A stretch of 64,000 bases of DNA, taken from positions 1 through 64,000 of the forward strand of contig JALEGB010000028.1 of the NCBI GenBank assembly GCA_022760355.1, in the 5' to 3' direction. Of this stretch, positions 16,932 to 25,655 are shown one piece after another (the first letter of the stretch is position 1; the number at the start of each line of letters is the position of its first letter). The stretch comes from Neomegalonema sp. (GTDB taxonomy: Bacteria > Pseudomonadota > Alphaproteobacteria > Rhodobacterales > Rhodobacteraceae). The position numbers and the translations under genes were made by a program. The notes under the pieces are model-generated. The model did not search any database and had not been told where the DNA came from. It was given only the letters and a program-made list of their open reading frames with translations.

Positions 16932-17199
16932 CTTCTCCCATCTCAATGGATTACCGATATTTCGCCCGCCCGATCCCTTGGCACGCCCGGTCGCGACGGG
17001 GCAAGCCGGCTTTGCATTGCCCGCATCTCGTCTTATTTCTTTGGTGTAGAAAGCGACAACGCGCCGCGCATGATTCTCCGCCAAATAGGCCACAGGCGCT
17101 GTTGCGCCGCCGCCGGAGGGTGAGAGCGCCCGCAAAAACGTTGCGCCCAGCACGCTGAGGCGCGGCGATGTTAGTATTCGCGCCAGAGGAACCCGAGCC

Positions 17200-18450
17200 A
17201 TGACTCAGTTTCGCCCCGCCGCTTGTGCGCTTAGCACGGCGTTGATGTTCGCCATCGCCCCGATCAGCGCGTCCGGCGATTTGACGGAAACGAGCTTTGG
17301 CGTCGGGACGCCTACCGCGGCCGCCCAAACAAAAGATCCGCGCGCCGGCGATCCGGCGTTTGAGCGCAGCCGCAAACTGTTCGGACAGATTCGCAAGATT
17401 CTCGATGAAGCCGCAAAGGTGCGCCTGAAACAGGCGACCAAGCCGGACGGGGCGGTGGAAAATTTCTTCTGGCGCCAATTCGGCGTGGATGACGCGCGCC
17501 GAGTGAAGGACCTTTTAGGCGCCGCGTTTGAGATGGCGATCGACGCGCCCGTGGTTCAAATGCAGCGCGAGATTGAAAAGGCGCGCGAGCAAATCGATGT
17601 CATGCGCGGTCAAATCGCGGAGCTGTCGGAGCGGCGAATCGCAGCGCCGAAAGATGGCGGCATGTCCGCCTGGCTTGGGCTCGATGAGGATCAGCGGACG
17701 CTGAGCCGCGCCATCGATGAGCTGAAGCGCCGGATCAAGGCGCAGGAAGACAAGATCGCCGCGATCAAGAAAAGATTCGCAAAGGCGATGGCGGCCGCCG
17801 GCGCGCCGCTGCCGCCAGCTCAGATTGACCTGCTGCTGGACAGCGTTACGGGATCTGACATCGTCGAACTCGCGGCGGCGTACGAAGCCGTGCGCGGCGT
17901 CAGTCGTCAGCTGCGCCAGCTGATGGACAAGAGCGGTGAAGACCTCACCTATGCGCGCCGCTATTACGGCATGCATACCGTGCTGATCGCGCTGCTGGTC
18001 GAATCGCAAACGCGGGTTCTGCACCGGATCGACCGTTCCTACCTGCCGAAGCTGAAAGCGATCGAGAACGATCTTAAGGCGGCTGCGGCGGAAACGGATC
18101 GGCTGCTGAAGAATAAACCGACCCCGGAGCAACGCCGCGTGTTGCTGTCGAACAAGAAGAGTCAGCGCATCGCGCTGGATGCGCTTCGGCTGTATCGCAA
18201 ATATCTGCTGCGCCAACGGGAGCAAATTGGCTTGGCGCGGGCGCGCACGGTCAAAGAGCTGGAGGTCGCAGACAACACCTTGAAAACCGTAGACGCCTCC
18301 TTCCAGCTGAAAGAAGTGATGGACAGCGCCGCCGCCAGCTTTGACGCCTTGATGAAGCTTGAAAGTCCGGGCTTTGAGCGCTTGTTTAAAAATGAAGAGC
18401 TGCGCCGCGAGTTCCAGGATCTGACGGATAAGATCGCGCCGGGCAGCTAG
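17200..18450 (+). CDS. Secreted coiled-coil protein of unknown function
   Basis: 416 aa. An N-terminal signal peptide (about residues 1-26, cleaved near ISASG) is followed by a highly charged, almost wholly helical protein. Predicted coiled-coil stretches include 'QREIEKAREQIDVMRGQIAE' and a 'DELKRRIKAQEDKIAAIKK' segment. I do not recognise the family. A periplasmic scaffold or envelope role is possible. DUF1244 follows 17 bases downstream on the same strand, so co-transcription is likely. Confidence 0.75.
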   Translation: MTQFRPAACALSTALMFAIAPISASGDLTETSFGVGTPTAAAQTKDPRAGDPAFERSRKLFGQIRKILDEAAKVRLKQATKPDGAVENFFWRQFGVDDARRVKDLLGAAFEMAIDAPVVQMQREIEKAREQIDVMRGQIAELSERRIAAPKDGGMSAWLGLDEDQRTLSRAIDELKRRIKAQEDKIAAIKKRFAKAMAAAGAPLPPAQIDLLLDSVTGSDIVELAAAYEAVRGVSRQLRQLMDKSGEDLTYARRYYGMHTVLIALLVESQTRVLHRIDRSYLPKLKAIENDLKAAAAETDRLLKNKPTPEQRRVLLSNKKSQRIALDALRLYRKYLLRQREQIGLARARTVKELEVADNTLKTVDASFQLKEVMDSAAASFDALMKLESPGFERLFKNEELRREFQDLTDKIAPGS

Positions 18451-18467
18451 AAACAAAAGAGGCTGGG

Positions 18468-18779
18468 ATGACTGACGAAAAGATCGATCCAACGACGCGC
18501 GAAGCGCTGGAGGCCGCTGCATTTCGGCGGCTGGTGGCGCATTTGCAGGAGCGCACTGACGTCCAGAATATCGACATGATGAATCTGAGCGGCTTTTGCC
18601 GGAACTGCCTGAGCCGGTGGATGGCCGAGGCGGCTGCAGAGCAAGGCGTCGCGCTCGACAAAGAAGGCGCCCGCGAGCTGGTCTACGGCATGCCGTACGC
18701 CGAGTGGAAAGATCGGTATCAGACCGAAGCCACGGCGGAGCAACAGGCCGCCTTTGCGGCGACCCACAAGGATCACTGA
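18468..18779 (+). CDS. DUF1244 family protein
   Basis: 103 aa. Contains the conserved 'NLSGFCRNCLSRWM' and 'YGMPYAEWKDRYQ' segments that define this small alphaproteobacterial and gammaproteobacterial family. Its function is unknown; the CxxC could bind metal or be redox active. AGAGG precedes the ATG. It follows the secreted coiled-coil gene closely. Confidence 0.9.
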   Translation: MTDEKIDPTTREALEAAAFRRLVAHLQERTDVQNIDMMNLSGFCRNCLSRWMAEAAAEQGVALDKEGARELVYGMPYAEWKDRYQTEATAEQQAAFAATHKDH

Positions 18780-18866
18780 GCGTTGGAACTGCGAGAGCGC
18801 GCGCATCGCGGGATGGCTTTGCGCGCGCCGCCAGCCGATTGATCCGAAATCTCTTCAGGAAACGCC

Positions 18867-18927
18867 CCACAGAATCCGCGAAGTTTTCCACAAAATATTT
18901 GATTGTCAGAGCCGCCCCCCACAGAAT
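18867..18927 (+). promoter_or_regulatory. Phased CCACAGAAT-type repeats upstream of gapR
   Basis: CCACAGAAT at 18867-18875, CCACAAAAT at 18888-18896 and CCACAGAAT at 18919-18927 have start-to-start spacings of 21 and 31 bases, close to two and three helical turns. The middle copy is part of TTTTCCACA, one mismatch from the DnaA box TTATCCACA. A fourth copy, CCACAGAAA, lies just after the gene at 19301-19309. The phasing suggests protein binding; the protein is unknown. Confidence 0.45.
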
Positions 18928-18974
18928 ATTGTGTTAACTTCTGATGGAGAGAGAGAAGGGCGCAGGAAAACGTC

Positions 18975-19289
18975 ATGGATGACGCGGCATTCGCAAATCC
19001 CGCCGGCTTTGACGCGACGACCGATACCGCGGAAGCCATGGGCTCTGATTCGAGCCACGCCTTCTCCAAAGGGCAGCTGAAATCCGTTATCGAGCGGGTT
19101 GAGCGGCTTGAGGAGGAGAAGAAAGAAGTCATGGAGCAGATCAAGGAAGTTTACGCCGAAGCCAAATCGAACGGCTTTGACGTGAAAATCCTACGCAAGA
19201 TCGTCGCCCTCCGGAAGAAAAGCCCGGGCGAACGCTCAGAAGAAGAAGCGGTGCTTGAGACATACCTTATGGCGCTGGATATGGCTTAA
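18975..19289 (+). CDS. gapR: GapR family (DUF2312) DNA-binding protein
   Basis: 104 aa. The region '[20 protein letters not shown] ... [20 protein letters not shown] ... [15 protein letters not shown]' is the DUF2312/GapR core. GapR is a nucleoid-associated protein that encircles overtwisted DNA and stimulates topoisomerases during replication in alphaproteobacteria. The N-terminal 30 residues are a variable tail. AGGAAAA precedes the ATG. Repeated CCACAGAAT-like boxes flank the gene. Confidence 0.93.
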   Translation: MDDAAFANPAGFDATTDTAEAMGSDSSHAFSKGQLKSVIERVERLEEEKKEVMEQIKEVYAEAKSNGFDVKILRKIVALRKKSPGERSEEEAVLETYLMALDMA

Positions 19290-19385
19290 GCGGGCGCCCG
19301 CCACAGAAAATTGCAACTGCGTTGTCGCTCCGGGCGCTGTATGAATGCTCCATCTGCGCATTCTGGGATGTGATTGCGAGCCGCA

Positions 19386-20741
19386 ATGGATGTCGCCTTC
19401 AAAACACGCGCCGCCATTCGCTTCGGCTTTGGGTTGCGCCCTGGCGAGGCCGCCGCGTCGGATGGCGATGCGGTGCTCGCCCAACTTGGCCGCGCCGGCG
19501 AAACGCCGCCTTCATCCGTTGGCGGCCCGGATATGGGCGAACGGGCGCGCCTGATCTCCGACCTTCGCGACCTCAGGAAAAGCGGCGCGTCACCGGATAA
19601 GCTGCGCGCCGCGCGCTATAAGATCCGCGATCTGTTGCGCGACGATATCCATCGGCTGATCAAACATACCGTCGAGAGTCCGAACGGCTTTGGCGAACGT
19701 TGGATGATGTTCTGGGCCAATCACTTCTCGGTCTCCGCCCGCAACCTCGCCCTCCGCGCCGTTGTCGGCCGTTATGCGCCCGACGCCATCCGCCCCTATA
19801 TGGCGTATCGCTTCGGGCTGCTGCTCACCGCGGCCGCAACTCACCCGGCGATGTTGCTCTATCTCGATCAAGCGCAATCGATGGGCCCGAACAGCCGCGC
19901 CGGCGTTCGCCGCGGTCGGGGCCTGAATGAGAATTTCGCCCGCGAATTGTTGGAGCTCCACACGGTCGGGGCCAAAGGCGGCTACACGCAAAAAGACGTG
20001 CGGCAGCTGGCGGAGCTTCTTACCGGGTTGGGGATTGATCGGCGGCGCGGGACGTTTCGCTTCTTTCCGAATCGCGCGGAGCCAGGCGCGGAAAGGGTGC
20101 TGGGCGCCGAGTATGGCGGCGAGTGGCGCGCGTCTTTCGCCGATATCGCCGCGTTCTTTGAGGATGTCGCCGTCCGGCCCGAAACGGCGTCTCATCTGGC
20201 GGGCAAAATCACCGCCCATTTCACATCCGATCAGCCGGACGCGAAGCTGGTTGAGCATCTGGCCAGCCGATGGCGCGCAACACGCGGCGATTTGCGCGCG
20301 GTCGCCGCTGCGCTGATCGAGCACCCGGCGGCTCACGCCAGCTTCGGCGCCAAGGCGAAAACGCCGTTTGATTTTATCGTATCGACATTGCGCGCGGCGG
20401 ACGCGCCGCCCGCTGCGACGGAAACGCCCGCCAAAGGGATGAACCGTTTCTCCGCCCGTCCGTTGCGAGCCCTTGGACAGTCGCCCTACCGCGCCCCGAG
20501 CCCGGCCGGCTGGTCCGAAAAAGCAGGCGATTGGATCACGCCGCCGGGGCTGGCGGGGCGGTTGCGCTACGCCTCTCTCGTCGCGCGCAAACTGACAAAG
20601 AACGTCGATCCTCGCCGCTTTCTGCAGGGCGCGCTGGCCGACGCCGCCCGACCAAAGACAAAATTCCTCGTGACCGGCGCCGCCGAGCGCTGGGAAGGCG
20701 TTGCGCTAACCCTCGCTTCGCCCGAGTTTAATCGCCGCTAA
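19386..20741 (+). CDS. DUF1800 domain protein
   Basis: 451 aa. The pattern 'ERWMMFWANHFSVSARN ... LNENFARELLELHTVG ... YTQKDVRQLAELLTGLGI' is the DUF1800 signature. The family is usually paired with DUF1501, as here (20755), and its biochemical role is unknown. No signal peptide is visible, whereas the partner has a Tat signal, so the two might be exported together; this is inference. ATG at 19386 is preferred over the TTG at 19374. Confidence 0.9.
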   Translation: MDVAFKTRAAIRFGFGLRPGEAAASDGDAVLAQLGRAGETPPSSVGGPDMGERARLISDLRDLRKSGASPDKLRAARYKIRDLLRDDIHRLIKHTVESPNGFGERWMMFWANHFSVSARNLALRAVVGRYAPDAIRPYMAYRFGLLLTAAATHPAMLLYLDQAQSMGPNSRAGVRRGRGLNENFARELLELHTVGAKGGYTQKDVRQLAELLTGLGIDRRRGTFRFFPNRAEPGAERVLGAEYGGEWRASFADIAAFFEDVAVRPETASHLAGKITAHFTSDQPDAKLVEHLASRWRATRGDLRAVAAALIEHPAAHASFGAKAKTPFDFIVSTLRAADAPPAATETPAKGMNRFSARPLRALGQSPYRAPSPAGWSEKAGDWITPPGLAGRLRYASLVARKLTKNVDPRRFLQGALADAARPKTKFLVTGAAERWEGVALTLASPEFNRR

Positions 20742-20754
20742 GGAGGCGCCGGAG

Positions 20755-21930
20755 ATGTCGTCAGAGCAGGTTTCCCCGTTCGCAATAAGCCGCCGTCAGA
20801 TGCTGGCGGGCCTTGCCGGTTGCTCCGCCGCCGCGTCGCCGCTGCTCACGCCGGCGTCCTTTGCGCGTACGCCCTCGGAACACCGGCTGGTTGTTATCCT
20901 CCTGCGCGGCGCCATGGACGGGCTGTCCGCCGCCGAGCCCTATGGCGACGCTGAGCTGGCGCGGCTCCGTCCTGGGCTCGCCTTGGGCGGCGACGCGCTG
21001 ATGGATCTGGATGGGCGCTTTGGCTTGCATCCCGCGCTCTCGCCTGTCTCCTCGTGGGTTGGCGAAGGCGCTCTGTCCATCGCTCATGCTGTCTCAACGC
21101 CATACCGGGACGAACGCAGCCACTTCGACGGGCAGGATGTGCTGGAGACGGGCGGCGGCAAGGGCGCAAGCCTTCGCGATGGCTGGTTGAACCGGGCGGT
21201 GGCGCGGATCCCCGGCGCATCGCTGCAAACCGCGGTTGCGGTTGGCGGAGCGCCGCTGCTGATTTTGGACGGCGCCGCCGACGTCACCGAATGGTCGCCG
21301 CGCGCGCGCCTGAAGTTGCGGCCGGACGCGCGGGCCATGCTTGATCAGCTCTATGCCGAAGATCCGTTGTTTGACGCGGCGTATAAGGAAGCCGTCGCCC
21401 TCGGCAAGATCGAACCGATGCGCGGCAAGGACGCCGCCGGCGTTCGCGGGCTGGCCGGGTTCGCGGGCAAAATGCTGTCAGCCGAGGCGCGCATCGCGGC
21501 GTTCTCCATCGGCGGCTGGGATACGCATCGCGCGCAAGCCGCCACGATCAAACGCCCGCTGGGCCAGCTGGCCGAAGCGATGACCGTGCTGCGCGAAACT
21601 CTGGGCGCGGTCTGGCGCAAAACACTGGTGATCGCGGTGACGGAGTTTGGCCGCACAGCGCGCGAAAACGGCGTCGGCGGCACCGATCATGGCACAGCCG
21701 GCGCCGCGTTCCTGGCGGGGGGGATGCTTTCCGGCAAGCGGGTTCTGGGGCGTTGGCCAGGACTGAAAGACGGCGATCTCTATCAGAACCGCGATTTGGC
21801 GCCGACCGAGGATGTTCGCCGCTATACCGGCCATGCGCTGCGCGCGCTGTTCGGCCTCTCAACGGCGGAGATTGAGCGCGATATTTTTCCAGGCGTCACG
21901 CTCGGGGCGGAACCGGGGATGCTGGCTTAG
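20755..21930 (+). CDS. DUF1501 domain protein with Tat signal
   Basis: 391 aa. The N-terminus ISRRQMLAGLAG is a twin-arginine signal. The mature part has 'VVILLRGAMDGLSAAEPYGD', 'SHFDGQDVLETG' and 'AVTEFGRTARENGVGGTDHG', typical of DUF1501, a family in the alkaline phosphatase/sulfatase-like fold. It is 13 bases after DUF1800 with AAGGAGG before the ATG, so the two form an operon. The substrate is unknown; periplasmic location is expected. Confidence 0.92.
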   Translation: MSSEQVSPFAISRRQMLAGLAGCSAAASPLLTPASFARTPSEHRLVVILLRGAMDGLSAAEPYGDAELARLRPGLALGGDALMDLDGRFGLHPALSPVSSWVGEGALSIAHAVSTPYRDERSHFDGQDVLETGGGKGASLRDGWLNRAVARIPGASLQTAVAVGGAPLLILDGAADVTEWSPRARLKLRPDARAMLDQLYAEDPLFDAAYKEAVALGKIEPMRGKDAAGVRGLAGFAGKMLSAEARIAAFSIGGWDTHRAQAATIKRPLGQLAEAMTVLRETLGAVWRKTLVIAVTEFGRTARENGVGGTDHGTAGAAFLAGGMLSGKRVLGRWPGLKDGDLYQNRDLAPTEDVRRYTGHALRALFGLSTAEIERDIFPGVTLGAEPGMLA

Positions 21931-22034
21931 GGCTCGTTGAGAGGCGGAGGCGGAGGCTGATGCGGCGGACGACGCCGCCACATGCAGCTGCACGGGCGGT
22001 CCCGCCCCCAGCCATATTGCGCGCGCGCCTCGAC

Positions 22035-23495
22035 TCAGGCGATGTCGCGCACCTCAAGGCCGAACTCGCGCACCTTTCGATAGAGGGTTGAACGACCAAT
22101 GCCGAGACGGCGCGCGACTTCAGACATGCGGCCGTTATATTTCCGGATCGCCATCTCAATCATCTCCCCCTCCATGTCCGAAAGGGTCCGCATCTGCCCT
22201 TCGGAGTTAAAGGGCGAGAAGCCCACCGCATGGGTCGGGCGCGGATGCAGGCCCTCGCCGTCCAGCGAGGTGCTCGCAGGCGTCTCAAACGCTTCCTCTT
22301 TCACCATTTGGCCCATGAGCCGCTCAACTTGAGGGAAGTCCTGCAATGTCAGGATCGGCCCATCCGAGAGCACGACGGCCCGGTAGATGACATTCTCCAA
22401 CTGGCGGACATTGCCCGGCCACTCATATTCGACCAGCACATCCTGAGCCGACGGCTCAATGGCGCGCACATCGCGTCCTTCTTCCGCAGCGACTTTGCGG
22501 ATGAAGTAATCGACCAGCGCCGGAATGTCCTCCGGCCGCTCGCGCAGGGAGGGCACGCTGAGCTGGAAGACGTTGAGCCGATAGAACAAATCCTCGCGGA
22601 ACTTGCCCGCGGCGACCAAGTCCTCAAGATCGCGGTTCGTGGCGGAAATCAGACGAATATCGACCTTGACCGGGCGCTTGCCGCCGACTGGATCGACCTC
22701 GCCTTCCTGAATCGCGCGCAGCAACTTTACCTGCATGTCGAGCGGAAGTTCCCCGACCTCATCGAGAAACAGCGTGCCGCCGTCAGCCTCCTGAAACTTG
22801 CCCAGCCGTTTGTCCGTTGCGCCGGTGAACGCGCCCTTTTCGTGACCGAAGAGGATCGACTCGACCAGGTTTTCGGGGATCGCGCCGCAGTTTACAGCGA
22901 CGAACGGCTTGCCGGACCGATCCGAACCGCCCTGAATCGCCCGCGCCATCACTTCTTTACCGACCCCGCTCTCGCCATCGATCAAGATTGGGATATTCGA
23001 CTGCGCCGCCTTCTTCGCCTGATGAATGGACTGACGCATCGGCAAGCTTTCGGCGATCAGATCATCGAACTGCAGCGCCCCGGTCGCCTTCCGCTTCAGC
23101 CGGGAGTTTTCCACCACCAGCTGATTGAGCTTCAGCGCATTTTTCAGCGAGACCTGCAAGCGCTCCCGGCTTGCGGGTTTGACGATAAAGTCAACCGCGC
23201 CCGCCTGCATCGCTTGCACCACGGCCGTGACCGATCCGTTCGCCGTCAGCACAATCACCGGCAGATCTGGCCGCTCCGGCTTTAGCTCGGCGATCACGTC
23301 CATCCCCGATTTGCCCGGCATGACCAGATCGAGAAGCACCGCGTCAATCGATCGGCCCTTGCTGCTCGTTAACAATTCAATCGCAGCTTTGCCATCCTGG
23401 GCCAACGTCGCGCTGTAGCCTTGCGCCGTAATAACCGACTGAAGCAAACGCCGCTGCGCAGGATCATCGTCTACAATCAATACATGATGCGGCAT
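22035..23495 (-). CDS. Sigma-54-dependent NtrC-type response regulator
   Basis: 486 aa in three domains. The receiver (1-120) has DDD near residue 10 and phospho-acceptor Asp in LLDLVMPGKSG. The AAA+ domain (about 145-385) has GESGVGKE, GAFTGA (the sigma-54 contact loop) and LFLDEVGELP. A Fis-type helix-turn-helix ends the protein ('VARRLGIGRSTLYRKVREFG'). It should activate sigma-54 promoters on phosphorylation. No histidine kinase is adjacent, so its partner and targets are not evident. It is divergent from the M3 peptidase gene. Confidence 0.94.
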   Translation of the reverse strand: MPHHVLIVDDDPAQRRLLQSVITAQGYSATLAQDGKAAIELLTSSKGRSIDAVLLDLVMPGKSGMDVIAELKPERPDLPVIVLTANGSVTAVVQAMQAGAVDFIVKPASRERLQVSLKNALKLNQLVVENSRLKRKATGALQFDDLIAESLPMRQSIHQAKKAAQSNIPILIDGESGVGKEVMARAIQGGSDRSGKPFVAVNCGAIPENLVESILFGHEKGAFTGATDKRLGKFQEADGGTLFLDEVGELPLDMQVKLLRAIQEGEVDPVGGKRPVKVDIRLISATNRDLEDLVAAGKFREDLFYRLNVFQLSVPSLRERPEDIPALVDYFIRKVAAEEGRDVRAIEPSAQDVLVEYEWPGNVRQLENVIYRAVVLSDGPILTLQDFPQVERLMGQMVKEEAFETPASTSLDGEGLHPRPTHAVGFSPFNSEGQMRTLSDMEGEMIEMAIRKYNGRMSEVARRLGIGRSTLYRKVREFGLEVRDIA

Positions 23496-23736
23496 TTGCC
23501 CTATCGCCCTTCTCTCAATACGTCGTGCGCATCATTCGCGCACCTCCAGCATCTCGATTTGATACAGCCTCCGACCCCTAAAGAACGGGTTAACGCGCGG
23601 GTGGCTTGCGGCGAAAACTTGGCAAAAAGCGTTATTGAGACCAATTGACGTCAAACACTTTCGCGGCGCGTCACAGTCTGAGATAGCTATGCGAACCCCC
23701 TTCGCGCGCTGCGCTAACTTGCCGAGGAGATGCACG

Positions 23737-25617
23737 TTGCCAATCGATCCGCGCCCCTTTACGTCCACCCCTTCCCCACGCGCCCCTCGTGATCCGCGCG
23801 ACGCCGCAGGCGCTGATGGCGAGCCGCTGGGCGCGCTGCCTGTATGGGATTATTCGGGCCTGTACGCGGAGCCAGCCGACGACGCGATCGCCGCTGACAT
23901 CAAACAGATTGAAGCGGACGCCAGCGCCTTCGCCGACGCCTATCAAGGCAAACTGGCCAGCCTTTCCGGCGCCGCCTTTGCTGAGGCGATCGCGAAATAT
24001 GAAAGCGTGAATGAGCGTGTCGGCCGCGTGCTGTCCTATCTCGGGCTGCGCTACCGGCAAAAGGCGGACGAGCCGGCGCGCGCGAAAGCCTATGGCGACG
24101 CGGACGCGGCGATCACGCGCGGCACCGCGCCAATGGTTTTCTTCTTGCTGGAGCTGAACCGAATTGACGACGCCCGCCTGGAGGAGATGCTGGCGGAAAG
24201 CGCCGAGGCGGCGCGCTATCGGCCCTGGCTCGAGCGCTCGCGCGCTTTCCGCCCCCATCAGCTGTCTGATGAGTTGGAGCGGTATCTGCACGATAAATCG
24301 GTTGTCGGCTCTTCCTCCTGGGTGCGCCTGTATGACGACACGACTGCAGCGCTGAAGTTCGACGTTGTGCTGGATGGCGAGACCAAGACCCAGAGCCTCG
24401 AAGAAACGCTGACGCTGATGTCCGACGCCAAGCCGGAGAAACGGGCGGCCGGATATGCGGCGCTGACCAAGGTGTTCCAGGACAACATCCAACTCTTTAC
24501 GCTGATCACCAATACATTGGCGAAAGAGAAGGAAATTGACGATCAATGGCGCAAATATCCGCAGCCTGAATCCTTCCGCCACCTGGCCAATCATGTCGAG
24601 GCGGAGGTCGTTGACGCGCTGCGCGATTCAGTCGTCGCGGCCTATCCGCAGCTCTCGCATCGCTATTACCGGCTGAAAGCGAAATGGCTCGGCGTCGAAA
24701 AGCTCGAGATTTGGGATCGGAACGCGCCGCTGCCGGACGAAGACGACCGCCAGATCCCCTGGGACGAAGCCCGCGACGTGGTGCTCGGCGCCTATGGTGA
24801 TTTCGCGCCCGAGATGGCCGACATCGCGCAGCAGTTCTTTGACAAAAACTGGATCGACGCCCCGGCCGGCAACGGCAAGGCGCCCGGCGCTTTCGCGCAC
24901 CCGACGGTCGCTGCGGCGCACCCGTTTGTGCTGCTGAACTACCTGGGCAAAACGCGCGATGTTTTCACCCTGGCGCATGAGCTGGGCCATGGCGTCCACC
25001 AGGTTCTGGCGGCGGGTCAGGGCGAACTGCTCTCCCACACGCCGCTCACCCTGGCGGAGACGGCGTCGGTATTCGGCGAGATGCTGACCTTCAAACGCTA
25101 CCTCGCCGCCGAGACCGACGCGAAGAAGCGCAAGGCGATGTTGGCCGGCAAGGTCGAGGACATGATCAACACGGTCGTGCGCCAGATCGCCTTCTATAGC
25201 TTTGAAAGCCGGGTGCATCGGGAGCGGCGCGAAGGCGAACTGACCGCGGAGAAGATCGGCGAGATCTGGATGCAGGCGCAGAAGGACAGCCTGGGCGACG
25301 CCTTCAACTATCCCGACAGCTACGCCAGCTTCTGGACCTACATCCCGCACTTCATCCATACGCCCTTCTACGTGTACGCCTACGCCTTTGGCGACGGGCT
25401 GGTGAACGCTCTGTACGGCGTTTACGAAGAAAGCGTCGCGAAGGGGGAAGCAGGCTTCCAGCAGAAATATTTCGACCTGCTCCGCGCCGGCGGCACTAAG
25501 GGCCATAAGGAACTGCTTGCGCCGTTCGGCTTGGATGCGACCGACCCGACCTTCTGGAGCAAGGGCCTCAACCTCATTGCCCAGATGATCGACGAGTTGG
25601 AGGCGATGGAGGGCTAG
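23737..25617 (+). CDS. M3 family oligoendopeptidase (PepF-like)
   Basis: About 626 aa. The zinc site is HELGHG within 'DVFTLAHELGHGVHQ', with the downstream Glu in the 'ETASVFGEM' helix; both are M3 hallmarks. It is a cytoplasmic metallo-oligopeptidase that degrades short peptides. The likely initiator is TTG at 23737, because GAGGAG (23724-23729) lies seven bases upstream; in-frame codons further upstream lack a site. A GC hairpin separates it from the convergent TIR gene. Confidence 0.93.
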   Translation: MPIDPRPFTSTPSPRAPRDPRDAAGADGEPLGALPVWDYSGLYAEPADDAIAADIKQIEADASAFADAYQGKLASLSGAAFAEAIAKYESVNERVGRVLSYLGLRYRQKADEPARAKAYGDADAAITRGTAPMVFFLLELNRIDDARLEEMLAESAEAARYRPWLERSRAFRPHQLSDELERYLHDKSVVGSSSWVRLYDDTTAALKFDVVLDGETKTQSLEETLTLMSDAKPEKRAAGYAALTKVFQDNIQLFTLITNTLAKEKEIDDQWRKYPQPESFRHLANHVEAEVVDALRDSVVAAYPQLSHRYYRLKAKWLGVEKLEIWDRNAPLPDEDDRQIPWDEARDVVLGAYGDFAPEMADIAQQFFDKNWIDAPAGNGKAPGAFAHPTVAAAHPFVLLNYLGKTRDVFTLAHELGHGVHQVLAAGQGELLSHTPLTLAETASVFGEMLTFKRYLAAETDAKKRKAMLAGKVEDMINTVVRQIAFYSFESRVHRERREGELTAEKIGEIWMQAQKDSLGDAFNYPDSYASFWTYIPHFIHTPFYVYAYAFGDGLVNALYGVYEESVAKGEAGFQQKYFDLLRAGGTKGHKELLAPFGLDATDPTFWSKGLNLIAQMIDELEAMEG

Positions 25618-25633
25618 CGGACTCCCCTTCGGC

Positions 25634-25655
25634 GGCGGCGCCAGGCGGCGCCGCC
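25634..25655. terminator. GC hairpin between convergent genes
   Basis: Perfect 9-bp arms (25634-25642 with 25647-25655) and a four-base loop, placed between the pepF-like stop and the TIR gene stop. It could end transcription in both directions; no T-run follows. Confidence 0.45.

Noticed and set aside
16313-17158. Plus-strand open frame opposite the Ala/Arg-rich gene
   Set aside because: Pro/Arg/Ser low-complexity translation with no ribosome site; the minus-strand reading has GGGAG before its ATG.
18884-18892. Replication origin near gapR because of a DnaA-like box
   Set aside because: Only one near-match box, no AT-rich unwinding region and no origin neighbours.
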